Shown: positions 35,609 to 44,274 of the stretch, piece by piece | How the letters are laid out: the number at the start of each line of letters is the position of its first letter | Position numbering within the stretch: the stretch's first letter is position 1 | Source: Bacteriovoracaceae bacterium UBA3083 | GTDB lineage: Bacteria > Bdellovibrionota > Bacteriovoracia > Bacteriovoracales > Bacteriovoracaceae | NCBI GenBank assembly: GCA_002366565.1 | Contig: DFBJ01000012.1 | Span: forward strand, 62,001-126,000 | Length of the DNA stretch: 64,000 nt | Direction: 5' to 3' | Program-made: the position numbers and the translations under genes | Notes under the pieces: generated by a model | Databases searched by the model: none | What the model saw: only the letters and a program-made list of their open reading frames with translations | What the model was told of the DNA's origin: nothing

Positions 35609-36993
35609 TGTTAGAAAAGAATGTAGATATGGCCTTAATAGGTCACAATTATTTATCTTACCTTTTAAGTTTTGATCTTCTGGCCAAGAATAAGAAAGTT
35701 CTCATGCTCGATGATGAAAGACTTAAGTATGGCGCATTATTTGGTCGCCAGGTTTGTGAACTGGAAAGATCATTTTTAAAAACGTGGGGCGAAGATAGTA
35801 AGGTTGAACCCTTTATAAACTTAGATAGATATTTAACTCAGACGACTCTTCACTTTCATGCGGATCAATCTATTGTACATTTAGGAAGAACTCCTTTTGA
35901 TAATTTAATGGAACTTTGTAGAAAGTTCCCTCTCTTGTTTTTAAAAGCAAACGGTGAAGTTTCATTTGAAAATACTCCTGAATTTAAGGAGAAGGTTAAT
36001 GGAGAATTTTTAAGTTTTTGTCACAGAGTAGGTCAGAACACATGTCGATTCAGCAGTCTCCAAAGTATATCTTTAGATACTTTCTTGAATCATTGTCCTG
36101 CAACGATCAAAGAACTATTTCTCTTATTTAAATCTAATGTTGAAGAACTCTATGTCCAGGAGAGTAAGTACTGGGAATACAAATCATTTCTCTATTCAGC
36201 AAAAGCCTTCTTCCAGAGTCGAATGTCTTTAAAGTCTAGTGAAATAGAATTATTTCATCTTTTCCACTCTATTCTTTCACCTTTTTATAAACTGAAAGAA
36301 GATAAAATAAATGCTGAATTAAAGAATATTTTTGAAGAGCGTGGTGGACAATTAAAAAGAACACACGTTCGTGAATGGAAGTTCTATAAAGAAAGTCCAT
36401 GGAGTATTGAACTTGCAAGTTTTGAGGGGATCATACATCCTACTCGTGTATCTCTACTGGGAGGAATTCCTGAAAAACTTCCACTAAAAGTATTCCCAGA
36501 TAATAAATGTTATAAAAATGTAACAAGCCAAATTACGATTTCTGAAAACTCTAACATTGAGGATGGTATCTATATCCTTAGTAAGAACAATCGTATTGGG
36601 ACTAACTATTCTCTTATGGTCTTTGAAAAAAATGAATTTCACTGCCAAGTTGAACAATATGTTCTTAAAAAGAAAGGACAGAAAATATCTTTCTTCACTA
36701 AAGACTTAAACTCTTGGCTCAAGGACGACTTAACAGAATTAATTCCTGGGATTAGAAGTTTCTCTATGTCTTCTGACTTTGAGTTTGGCGATGAGGTTTT
36801 TGTGGCCGAAGGAAATGTTGGCAGAATAAAAAATGGTATACAGCTACCAAAAAGAGTTCGTATATACGATACATCTAATCCTATATTGAAAAGGAAGCTC
36901 AATAATGTGTATTATTTTGGGCCATATAAAGACTCTCACTTGGGACTCTTTACTACGCTTGCAGATATAAAGGAAACGCAACAATTTCTTTAG
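35608..36993 (+). CDS. Unknown protein with FAD/NAD-binding-like N-terminus
   Basis: A 461-residue protein I do not recognise. The first 35 residues look like a Rossmann beta-alpha-beta (MALIGHNYLSYLLSFDLLAKNKKVLMLDDE), with the G-x-G-x-x-G motif degraded to G-H-N-Y-x-x-Y and the acidic residue after beta-2 kept, as in phytoene desaturase or amine oxidase-like flavoproteins. The middle is helical, the end has KLNNVYYFGPYKDSHLGLFTT, recalling the FAD-contact segment where such enzymes end. Start overlaps the Kdo-transferase-like stop, so it is coupled to LPS synthesis. Redox function is inference. Confidence 0.65.
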   Translation: MLEKNVDMALIGHNYLSYLLSFDLLAKNKKVLMLDDERLKYGALFGRQVCELERSFLKTWGEDSKVEPFINLDRYLTQTTLHFHADQSIVHLGRTPFDNLMELCRKFPLLFLKANGEVSFENTPEFKEKVNGEFLSFCHRVGQNTCRFSSLQSISLDTFLNHCPATIKELFLLFKSNVEELYVQESKYWEYKSFLYSAKAFFQSRMSLKSSEIELFHLFHSILSPFYKLKEDKINAELKNIFEERGGQLKRTHVREWKFYKESPWSIELASFEGIIHPTRVSLLGGIPEKLPLKVFPDNKCYKNVTSQITISENSNIEDGIYILSKNNRIGTNYSLMVFEKNEFHCQVEQYVLKKKGQKISFFTKDLNSWLKDDLTELIPGIRSFSMSSDFEFGDEVFVAEGNVGRIKNGIQLPKRVRIYDTSNPILKRKLNNVYYFGPYKDSHLGLFTTLADIKETQQFL

Positions 36994-37024
36994 GTTAAAA
37001 TTTCCTCATGAGTTGTTTCAAAAT

Positions 37025-37035
37025 TGCTATATAAT
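37025..37035 (+). promoter_or_regulatory. Extended -10 element before the pilin-like gene
   Basis: TGC followed by TATATAAT, an extended -10 type element, lies 7 bases before the ATG at 37042. Transcription would then start about at the ATG, giving a leaderless or near-leaderless mRNA; no Shine-Dalgarno is present. No clear -35 box. Confidence 0.35.
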
Positions 37036-37041
37036 GATATT

Positions 37042-37257
37042 ATGATTTCTTTAAAGTCCGCAAAAGGACAAACATCTGTTGAATATGTCATGTTGATCGC
37101 TGTTATGGTGACAATCATGGGTTCGGTACTGCAGATTGTTAAGTCCTCAATTTTAGGTGATGCTCAGAACTGTGCACCCAATTCAACAGCAATTGTCTGC
37201 TCTTTTCAGCGTAGTTTCAATGTTGAAGATCTGAGATACTTCACAATTAAACGCTAA
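37042..37257 (+). CDS. Small Flp/class III signal-peptide pilin-like protein
   Basis: A 71-residue protein whose start SAKGQTSVEYVMLIAVMVTIMGSV follows the pattern of class III signal peptides: short basic leader, processing site at G/Q-T-S-V-E-Y, then one hydrophobic helix. The Glu five residues after the cleavage site is kept, as in type IVb/Flp and archaeal-type pilins. Two cysteines (near 45 and 54) could form a disulphide loop. No Tad secretion genes are nearby, so it may work with a distant system. The frame extends 6 codons upstream, but the leader there is not pilin-like. Confidence 0.72.
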   Translation: MISLKSAKGQTSVEYVMLIAVMVTIMGSVLQIVKSSILGDAQNCAPNSTAIVCSFQRSFNVEDLRYFTIKR

Positions 37258-37399
37258 AATACACCTTGTATCAGTACTTTACACCTCTCTCTTACCTCCT
37301 AATGTGTAATTAATACACAGGGAGAGCATTATCCTTCCCATTTTCCCTATATTTGATATAAACGTATTGATTATGACTTTATGCGTTATTTAAGAAATG

Positions 37400-37420
37400 T
37401 TTAGTGCACTTTGCACTAAA
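37400..37420 (+). promoter_or_regulatory. Perfect 9-bp leader hairpin before a barrel gene
   Basis: TTTAGTGCA at 37400-37408 and TGCACTAAA at 37412-37420, with a 3-base loop, end 4 bases before the AAGGAG ribosome site of the next gene. It can be an mRNA 5' stabiliser, a translation-control hairpin, or a repressor operator. Confidence 0.55.
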
Positions 37421-37436
37421 ACTTAAGGAGAAAATT

Positions 37437-38519
37437 ATGAAAACACGCCACACAAAGAAGACATTACTAATGTTGATGTTTTTCGGATTAACATCACAAG
37501 CCGTTATGGCACAAGGTGATCCACTATTAAGTGACACTGAATCAGTATTAAGTTCAGAGCAGATCGATATCGATGGATCATTCAATGCTCCAAAACAAGA
37601 GACTGCTGCCGATAGAATGGCCAAGCTTAGAAAGAAGCTCGAAGAAAGAAACGAGCAGATGGTTTCTAAGAAGATCGAAGATATGCGTCTTCAAGAAGAG
37701 CAAAGACTTGCTAAGAAGCTACACAAAGCTTTCAACGCACAGGCAATGGCGATGGACAGCGTTGGTACTCAACAAGCTGCACCAGTAAAGACTGTTGCTG
37801 CTCCAGCACCAACTCCAGCTCCTGTTGTTAAGAAAGAGAATAAGAATAAAGTAATTCCTACTGTTGGTCTTATGACTATTAGTGGAGATAATGGACTTGA
37901 GCTTGAATCAAGTGCAAATATAAATTTAACTGTAGAGAATCAAATCTCTAATAGATTTAGTGTAGGTTTATCTGTTGGATATGCTCAGATGGGAATCACT
38001 GATACTTCAAACTCGTATTCAGGTGTATCATCTTCGTATTATTACAATAACTCTACAACTTATAACCCTTACTATAACACTGGTTACTATAATACTTATG
38101 GGCAGGGAAGAGAGATGGATTACTCAAGATTAAATCTTGAAGTAAATTCTAAATTCTTTATGGCAACAGAAAGTACAATTAGACCATATATTGGTTTAGG
38201 ACTAGGTTATAATAGACATAGTCTTGCATACGAAAATAATCAGCAATATAACTACGGTTCTGTAACATTAGGTAATGAGGAATTCTCTTCATCATATGTT
38301 TCAGGTTCAGCATTAGTTGGTTCTGAAATTAACTTTACTGACACAATTGGTGCAGTATTAGAGTTTAAATACCAAAAAGGTTTCGGAGATTCATTTAATA
38401 CTCAAAGTGCATCTTCATCTTACTCAAACCCTGATCAAGTTAGACTTGAGAATGTTGGAACAGCTATCGAAGAAGCTCACAACATGAGTCTTAATGCAGG
38501 TTTACTAATTAAGTTTTAA
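37437..38519 (+). CDS. Outer membrane beta-barrel protein with coiled-coil N-terminus
   Basis: A 360-residue secreted protein from the ATG at 37437, with AAGGAG 7 bases upstream; the longer frame (37404) starts within the leader hairpin and precedes the signal peptide. After the signal (cleaved near VMA-QGD) come a charged coiled coil (about 50-100), a Pro/Ala/Val linker (about 115-130, PAPTPAP) that could span peptidoglycan, and a C-terminal barrel of about eight strands rich in Tyr/Ser/Asn (136-360) ending in LLIKF, with a C-terminal Phe. It resembles OmpA-like or surface-antigen barrels; the Tyr/Asn-rich loop (about 195-220) is likely surface-exposed. Function unknown. Confidence 0.83.
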   Translation: MKTRHTKKTLLMLMFFGLTSQAVMAQGDPLLSDTESVLSSEQIDIDGSFNAPKQETAADRMAKLRKKLEERNEQMVSKKIEDMRLQEEQRLAKKLHKAFNAQAMAMDSVGTQQAAPVKTVAAPAPTPAPVVKKENKNKVIPTVGLMTISGDNGLELESSANINLTVENQISNRFSVGLSVGYAQMGITDTSNSYSGVSSSYYYNNSTTYNPYYNTGYYNTYGQGREMDYSRLNLEVNSKFFMATESTIRPYIGLGLGYNRHSLAYENNQQYNYGSVTLGNEEFSSSYVSGSALVGSEINFTDTIGAVLEFKYQKGFGDSFNTQSASSSYSNPDQVRLENVGTAIEEAHNMSLNAGLLIKF

Positions 38520-38528
38520 TTACAGATT

Positions 38529-38545
38529 CCGACTCTTTGAGTCGG
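38529..38545 (+). terminator. First hairpin after the barrel gene
   Basis: A 7-bp stem CCGACTC/GAGTCGG with TTT loop, followed by TCTTT, 9 bases after the stop. It stands in tandem with a stronger terminator downstream. Confidence 0.6.
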
Positions 38546-38572
38546 TCTTTGTGAAAGTTTTCTTCTCTTAGA

Positions 38573-38608
38573 AGGGAGAGTGGTGTGGCGCCTCTCTCCC
38601 TTTTTTTT
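38573..38608 (+). terminator. Strong intrinsic terminator
   Basis: An 8-bp stem (AGGGAGAG/CTCTCCCT) with a 13-base loop, followed by eight T residues. It follows the weaker hairpin at 38529, so the barrel gene has a tandem terminator. Confidence 0.85.
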
Positions 38609-38702
38609 ATGCTAATCACACCTTTACTTCTTCCCCTTTATTCAATTTTCATCTACACTTTTCTCTATAATTCTTAAATAATTTAAAATTAGAGGAGTAA
38701 AA

Positions 38703-39998
38703 ATGGCCATGAAACCAGTTTACATTATTGATGGCAAACGCTCACCTCATGCGAAGGCAGGCACAGATTTAAAAGATGTGGATGCGCCTTTTTTGGGAGC
38801 GTACTTAGTAAGACACATGATGGACAACACTTCTATTCCGTACAACGAAGTAGATGAAGTAATTTTTGGAAACACAGGAACTCCTGCAAAGTATCCAAAT
38901 ATTTCTAGGGTAATTGCTCTCGAAGCAGGACTAGATAAGAAAACTTCAGCATACTCTGTACATAGAAATTGTGCTTCAGGTATGGAAGCAGTTTCACAGG
39001 CTTTTATGAAAATTGCATCGGGAAGATGTGATGTGATAATTGCTGGTGGTGTTGAATCAATGTCTCAGATGCCTCTTATTTATAATAAAGAAATGACTGA
39101 ACTCTTCGTTAATGTAATGAAGTCGAGAACAGTTTCAGATAAGTTAAAAGCTGTAAGTAGCTTTAGACCTCCTTTCCTTTCTCCTATTATTGCAATTGAG
39201 CAAGGTCTTACAGATCCTTTTTGTGGACTTAACATGGGTCAAACAGCAGAAGTTCTTGCAAGAGAATTTGGACTTACTAGAGAGCAACAAGATGAGTATG
39301 CTAACAAGTCTCATCATAAGGCAATAGCCGCAACTGAAGCTGGAAAATTTGATGATGAAATACTTCCTCTTCTCTACGGAGAAAAGCTATCTAAGATTTT
39401 ATCTAAGGACGTTGGGCCTAGAGGAAACTCTACAGTTGAAGGTCTAGGTAAAATGAAGCCTTACTTTGAAAAAAGATCAGGAACAGTGACTGTTGGTAAC
39501 TCTTGTCCAATTACTGATGGTGGGTCTGCACTAATGTTTGCAAGTGAAGAAGCTGTTGAAAAATATAACTTAAAACCAATTGCAAAAATGATTGATTTCC
39601 ACTTCCACGGACTAGAGCCTGAAAGAATGGGAATGGGGCCATTACTAGCTATGGACGGTGTTTTTAAAAGAACTGGACTTGGCGTAAATGATATGGACCT
39701 TTTCGAAATTAATGAAGCTTTTGCTGCTCAATTAATGGCCGTAACTGAAGCGTCAAATGATGCTGAGATTGCAAAAAGATTTGGGCTTGAGAGTGCATTA
39801 GGTGAAATCTCTGAAGAGAAGTTAAATGTTAATGGTGGAGCAATTGCTCTTGGTCATCCTGTAGGATCTACTGGATCAAGACTGATTGTAACTCTAATGC
39901 ATGAGCTTAAGAGAAGAAAGGCTAAGTACGGAGTTGCTTCACTATGTATTGGTGGTGGGCAAGGTGGTGCTTGTATTATCGAAAATTTAATCAAGTAA
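38703..39998 (+). CDS. fadI: Acetyl-CoA C-acyltransferase (3-ketoacyl-CoA thiolase)
   Basis: A 431-residue thiolase catalysing the last step of fatty-acid beta-oxidation. The nucleophilic Cys90 sits in HRNCASGMEAV; the C-terminal catalytic His and Cys are in GGAIALGHPVGSTGSRL and SLCIGGGQGGACI; NEAFAAQ is also present. Overall similarity is to the FadI type (trifunctional complex beta subunit, aerobic/anaerobic). Nine bases separate it from the fadJ-like gene, so the pair makes a multienzyme complex. A good AGGAG site precedes the ATG. Confidence 0.93.
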   Translation: MAMKPVYIIDGKRSPHAKAGTDLKDVDAPFLGAYLVRHMMDNTSIPYNEVDEVIFGNTGTPAKYPNISRVIALEAGLDKKTSAYSVHRNCASGMEAVSQAFMKIASGRCDVIIAGGVESMSQMPLIYNKEMTELFVNVMKSRTVSDKLKAVSSFRPPFLSPIIAIEQGLTDPFCGLNMGQTAEVLAREFGLTREQQDEYANKSHHKAIAATEAGKFDDEILPLLYGEKLSKILSKDVGPRGNSTVEGLGKMKPYFEKRSGTVTVGNSCPITDGGSALMFASEEAVEKYNLKPIAKMIDFHFHGLEPERMGMGPLLAMDGVFKRTGLGVNDMDLFEINEAFAAQLMAVTEASNDAEIAKRFGLESALGEISEEKLNVNGGAIALGHPVGSTGSRLIVTLMHELKRRKAKYGVASLCIGGGQGGACIIENLIK

Positions 39999-40007
39999 GG
40001 TTTAATA

Positions 40008-42128
40008 ATGGAATCAAAAAAAATAAGTTTTGAAATAGAAGAAAATATAGCTTATCTCGGTTTTGGTTATAACTGTGATAAGTCAATGACAACTCTAGAT
40101 GAGGAAACTCTTCAAGAGCTATCTGATAGATTAGATGAACTTCACAAAGATAAATCTCTAAAGGGAGTTATCTTTTGGTCTCATAAAGACAGATGTTTCT
40201 TAGCGGGTGCAGATATTAATCTTATCTCGTCTATGAAAACAGAGAGTGACGGAGCGCACGGAGCTGAAGCAGGACAAACTATCTTTAATAAGATTGAAGA
40301 TTTAAAAGTTCCTACAGTTGCTGCTGTTCATGGTGTTTGTCTTGGTGGTGGACTAGAGCTATCTCTAGCATGTAAGGCCATTGTCGCTTCTGATGACAAG
40401 GGGACAATGCTTGGGTTACCTGAAGTGAAATTAGGGCTTATTCCAGGTTTTGGAGGTACTTATAGACTTCCTCGTAAGATTGGTCTGCCAAAGTCTTTAG
40501 ATGTAATTTTAACAGGTAAAATGTTAAAGCCTAAGAAAGCAAAGAGACTAGGTCTTGTTGCTGGAGTATATCCAAAAGAAAGAATAAAAAAGATGGCCAT
40601 CTTTCACTTTAGCGGTGACGAGAAAAAAGGTGGAATAAAAGAATCTTTAGAGAGTATGGCAAGTGATAACTTCTTTGCTAAGAAAATTATTTTTCAAAAA
40701 GCTAGGGAAAGTGTTCTTAAGAAAACAAAAGGTTTTTATCAAGCTCCATTAAAAATATTAGATGTAATGGAAGCTGGAATAATGAAAGGAAGATCAAGTT
40801 ATCTTTCTGCTGAATCTCAAGCATTTGGAGAGTTATGTGTAAGTGAGCAATCAAAGAACTTACAGCATATCTTCTTTATGACTGAAACAGCGAAGAAGTA
40901 CAATGGACCAGAAAGTTCAGGGAATCTTCCTAAGCTTAAAAAAGGTGCAGCTCTTGGTGCTGGTACAATGGGTGGTGGAATTGCTTGGCTAATGGCAAGT
41001 AATAATATGTCTCCTATTATGAAAGACCTATCAACTGAAGCTCTTGAATTAGGTTTCAAACAGTCATCTTCAAACTTTATGGGTGCTGTTAAAAGAAAGA
41101 GAATGACTCGTGATGAGTTTGAAAGAAAGCAGAGATCTATTCAAGGTCAATTAGGATATGAAGGTTTTAAAAGAGTAGACCTTGTTATTGAAGCTATTGT
41201 TGAAAACATGAATATTAAAAAGAGTGTTTTTACTGAACTTGAAGGTGAGGTTAGAGATGATTGTTTAATCACTTCTAATACTTCTTCATTATCAGTTCAA
41301 GAGATGAGTACTGCTCTTACAAAACCAGAGAGATTTGCAGGACTTCATTTCTTTAATCCTGTTCATATGATGCCACTAGTAGAGATTATTACTCATGATA
41401 AAGTTGCTCCAGAAACTTTAGAGGCCCTTTACAACTGGTGTATGAAAGCAAAGAAAACTCCAGTAATCGTTAAAGATGGTCCTGGTTTTCTAGTAAATAG
41501 AATTTTAATGCCATTTATGAATGAAGCAGGATTCCTTCTAGAAGAAGGTGTTCCTATGAAAGACATTGATGATGCATGTTTAAACTTTGGTATGCCAATG
41601 GGTCCTTGTCGTCTTTTAGATGAAGTAGGAATTGATGTTGGTGAAAAGGTTGCTAAGATTATTCACGATGGACTTGGTGATAGAGTAAAAGGTTCACCTT
41701 TTTCTTCTAAGCTTGTTGAGAAGAATTTCTTAGGAAAGAAAAATGGAAAGGGATTCTATGTTTACGATAAGCGTGGAAAAGTAGAAGGCCCTAATGAAGA
41801 AGTTCAAGCTATGCTTCCAAAAGATAAAAAGAAAATGGATGAGACTGAAATTCAAATGAGAGTTTTTCTTCCAATGATCAACGAAGCTGCAACTGTACTT
41901 GCTGATGGTATTGTTAATAGTGCTGCTGAAGTTGATTTAGGACTTATCTTTGGTATTGGTTTCCCTCCATTTAGAGGTGGACTACTACGTTATGCAGACT
42001 CTGAAGGATTAGATCGTTTAGTTAAAGCAATGGAAGATAGAGCAACATCTGTTGATAAGGATAGATACACACCTTGTGAGTATTTAATGAACTTAGTAGC
42101 AGATAAGAAAAAGTTTTACGACGTTTAG
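40008..42128 (+). CDS. fadJ: Bifunctional enoyl-CoA hydratase/3-hydroxyacyl-CoA dehydrogenase
   Basis: A 706-residue alpha subunit of the beta-oxidation complex. Residues 1-190 are crotonase-fold hydratase (FLAGADINLI, then GGGLELSLACKAIVA and GLPEVKLGLIPGFGGTYRLPR, with the catalytic Glu pair). The dehydrogenase begins near 313 with GAGTMGGGIAW (NAD loop), followed by GLHFFNPVHMMPLVEII (catalytic His) and GFLVNRILMPFMNEA, and two C-terminal HCDH domains ending near FPPFRGGLLRYAD. All catalytic motifs are intact. Gene order fadI-fadJ with a 9-base gap. FadB and FadJ types are not easily split from sequence alone; partner type favours FadJ. Confidence 0.92.
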   Translation: MESKKISFEIEENIAYLGFGYNCDKSMTTLDEETLQELSDRLDELHKDKSLKGVIFWSHKDRCFLAGADINLISSMKTESDGAHGAEAGQTIFNKIEDLKVPTVAAVHGVCLGGGLELSLACKAIVASDDKGTMLGLPEVKLGLIPGFGGTYRLPRKIGLPKSLDVILTGKMLKPKKAKRLGLVAGVYPKERIKKMAIFHFSGDEKKGGIKESLESMASDNFFAKKIIFQKARESVLKKTKGFYQAPLKILDVMEAGIMKGRSSYLSAESQAFGELCVSEQSKNLQHIFFMTETAKKYNGPESSGNLPKLKKGAALGAGTMGGGIAWLMASNNMSPIMKDLSTEALELGFKQSSSNFMGAVKRKRMTRDEFERKQRSIQGQLGYEGFKRVDLVIEAIVENMNIKKSVFTELEGEVRDDCLITSNTSSLSVQEMSTALTKPERFAGLHFFNPVHMMPLVEIITHDKVAPETLEALYNWCMKAKKTPVIVKDGPGFLVNRILMPFMNEAGFLLEEGVPMKDIDDACLNFGMPMGPCRLLDEVGIDVGEKVAKIIHDGLGDRVKGSPFSSKLVEKNFLGKKNGKGFYVYDKRGKVEGPNEEVQAMLPKDKKKMDETEIQMRVFLPMINEAATVLADGIVNSAAEVDLGLIFGIGFPPFRGGLLRYADSEGLDRLVKAMEDRATSVDKDRYTPCEYLMNLVADKKKFYDV

Positions 42129-42131
42129 TAA

Positions 42132-43301
42132 ATGATCTTAAACTTTTGTAGATACTTTATTACATATATTTTTAAAGCAAAGACACGTCAGCGGTTGCTA
42201 TTTTTAGCAATCGTTGGTCTTTTTATCTCTAGTTTTGCTCTACTTGTTTTACAGAGTACTATGGGTGGTCTTCAAAATAAACTGACGACACGCTCAATGA
42301 GTGTTGATGGTAGTGCTGTTATAGAAATTTATGATTTAAATAAAGATGAAGTAACTGCAATTTATAATGATCTTGTAAATAAACAATTTGATCCAAGTCT
42401 TGAGTATGAAATTGAATTATTACTAAGACAACTCAATTATATAACTCCTGTTATTTTACGAGGTATTGATACCCGTAAAAAGCTCCCTAACTTCTTACAT
42501 AAAGTTGACCTAGATAGTGGAGCTGTCGTTGGAAGTGATTTAGCTTACAAAGTTTCATTAGTTGAAGGTGATGAGTTTTCCTTAATCTCTCCGTCACATG
42601 TTGATAGCTTAATGGACGATATTCCAAGACTCATTCAAGTTGAGGCCTCTAAGTTCATTAGAACAGATGTTCCTGAAAGTGATATGTTCAATGTATGGGT
42701 AAGATTACCGGTAGTTCAAAACCTGATTAGAAAACGCGCAGTAAATAGAATTAGAATCTATAAAGATTTAGACTTTGATTCTTTAAAAGAAGAGCTTAAA
42801 GAAAAGTATTCAGATCGTGTTCGACTTGTTACTTGGGCAGATAAGAATAAGAACCTAGTATGGGCACTTCAGCTAGAAAATAGAGTGATGTTATTCCTTT
42901 TTTCTGGAATGACTCTTCTTGTTTCCTTATGTATTACTTCTGGTCTCATGATTTTTCTTGGTAAAGTAAAAGGGGACTTAGTTTCTTTTTGGATCTTAGG
43001 CAGCTCTAAGAATAAGCTTGAAATTGCTATGAAGATCTTCTTAAACCTTACGACACTCTCAAGCATTATTGGGGGACTTTTATTTGGGTTTGCTTTTCTT
43101 GCTCTAATGAAAGTGTACGCGCCAAATATTATGCCTGATGTCTTTGTTGATAGACAGATACCTGTTTATATTACGTTAAAAGGGGTTCTAACCTCCTTTT
43201 TCATCCCTTATGTCATATCCATTGCCTTTAGTGCTCTGGCCTTCTTTCAGTTTAAAAAGGACGAGAGTACATACTTAGACTACGTGAGATCAATTGGTTA
43301 A
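42132..43301 (+). CDS. LolC/FtsX-like ABC permease without partner ATPase
   Basis: A 389-residue inner-membrane protein with the MacB/FtsX/LolC layout: TM1 (about 23-43), a large periplasmic domain (about 45-250), then three TMs (about 255-278, 300-325, 345-370). The opening RQRLLFLAIVGLFISSFALLVLQSTMGGLQNKL fits LolC/E (lipoprotein release). It starts 3 bases after the fadJ stop, so it shares that transcript, although no ATPase (LolD) gene is adjacent. Function could be lipoprotein transport or a diverged role; the fit with LolC is moderate. Confidence 0.75.
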   Translation: MILNFCRYFITYIFKAKTRQRLLFLAIVGLFISSFALLVLQSTMGGLQNKLTTRSMSVDGSAVIEIYDLNKDEVTAIYNDLVNKQFDPSLEYEIELLLRQLNYITPVILRGIDTRKKLPNFLHKVDLDSGAVVGSDLAYKVSLVEGDEFSLISPSHVDSLMDDIPRLIQVEASKFIRTDVPESDMFNVWVRLPVVQNLIRKRAVNRIRIYKDLDFDSLKEELKEKYSDRVRLVTWADKNKNLVWALQLENRVMLFLFSGMTLLVSLCITSGLMIFLGKVKGDLVSFWILGSSKNKLEIAMKIFLNLTTLSSIIGGLLFGFAFLALMKVYAPNIMPDVFVDRQIPVYITLKGVLTSFFIPYVISIAFSALAFFQFKKDESTYLDYVRSIG

Positions 43302-43428
43302 TAGAAAATAATTAGACTAATATTTAATTATCTAATAATTAGATGGATATCATTTTCTCAATATCATTTACGGATAGATTGTTTCTTACTATAAGTGTCC
43401 TCAATTAAACATTTGAAAAGGGATATTT

Positions 43429-43848
43429 ATGAAACTTCTATTATCATTAGCGCTACTTTTAAGCTTTCAATCAGCTTTTGCTACGAACTTCTTAACAGAA
43501 GATCAAGAAAGTGAAACTCTTACTCAAATTGATAATATTTGTGGAGATACTTGGTGTGAAGGTGATTACGACTATTCATTTAATGAGCTTAAGTGTGACT
43601 CAGAAACAAATACTTGTGAGTTAACGTTTGAATTTATCCTTTATGTTCATGATGAAGAGGGTGCTCACCCTAGTTATGACATTATAGGTGAGCAGAGAGC
43701 TGAGGTTACATGTACTCTAGCTGGTGTTTCAAGCTATGAGCAAATGGTAGATACATCTCTTCGTTATGGTGGACTTATTCATGAATTCTACGAGACTGTT
43801 GGTGAGTGTATTGATGAGAACTATGACCAAGCTCCTGGCTTTTACTAA
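43429..43848 (+). CDS. Small secreted cysteine-containing protein
   Basis: A 139-residue protein with a signal peptide (MKLLLSLALLLSFQSAFA). The mature protein is acidic with six cysteines; CGDTWCEGDYDYSFNELKC (about 38-56) and further CTLAG and ECIDENY segments make a pattern repeated in the two following genes, so it heads a tandem family. AAAGGG-type ribosome site lies before the ATG. I do not recognise the family; disulphide-stabilised periplasmic or exported protein is inferred. Confidence 0.75.
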   Translation: MKLLLSLALLLSFQSAFATNFLTEDQESETLTQIDNICGDTWCEGDYDYSFNELKCDSETNTCELTFEFILYVHDEEGAHPSYDIIGEQRAEVTCTLAGVSSYEQMVDTSLRYGGLIHEFYETVGECIDENYDQAPGFY

Positions 43849-43867
43849 ATCATAAAGGATAGATTCT

Positions 43868-44274
43868 ACGAAAAGTATATTAGTTATTTTAGGTTTTGCA
43901 TTATCTTTAAATAGTTTCTTAGTTCTAATGAGCGTTCAGAAATTTTAGAAGAACTATATAATGTATGTGGAGATACTTGGTGTGAGGGAGAATTCAATTT
44001 TTCTTTTGTAGAGCTTAGATGTTCTAAAGAAAATTCACAATGTACTCTTTTATTGAATATGTAAATGAGGTCTTTAGCGTTGACACTTACGAACTTATAA
44101 GAGAAGAAAGACAAGAAGCAAAAGTGTGTCTTTAATGGTATTGAGAAGTATGAAAATATGATTGATACTGAAAGAAGAGGCCTTTGCCTTGTTCAAGACT
44201 TTTATTTCAGTGTAGGTGACTGTCTTGAAGAGAATATAGACTTGGCCTACAATAACTTTGATATGGATTACTAG
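43868..44274 (+). pseudogene. Decayed tandem copy of the small cysteine protein
   Basis: The segment aligns with the intact gene at 43429 but cannot be translated as one frame. The probable start codon is ACG (43868) after an intact AAGGAT-like site. A signal-like stretch KSILVILGFALSL is followed in a shifted frame by NVCGDTWCEGEFNFSFVELRC (matching NICGDTWCEGDYDYSFNELKC), a stop at about 44062, and in another frame GIEKYENMIDTERR to GDCLEENIDLAYN, matching the GVSSYEQMVDT to GECIDENYDQA end. At least two frameshifts plus loss of the start show a relic. The stop (44272-44274) is immediately followed by the next gene. Confidence 0.8.
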
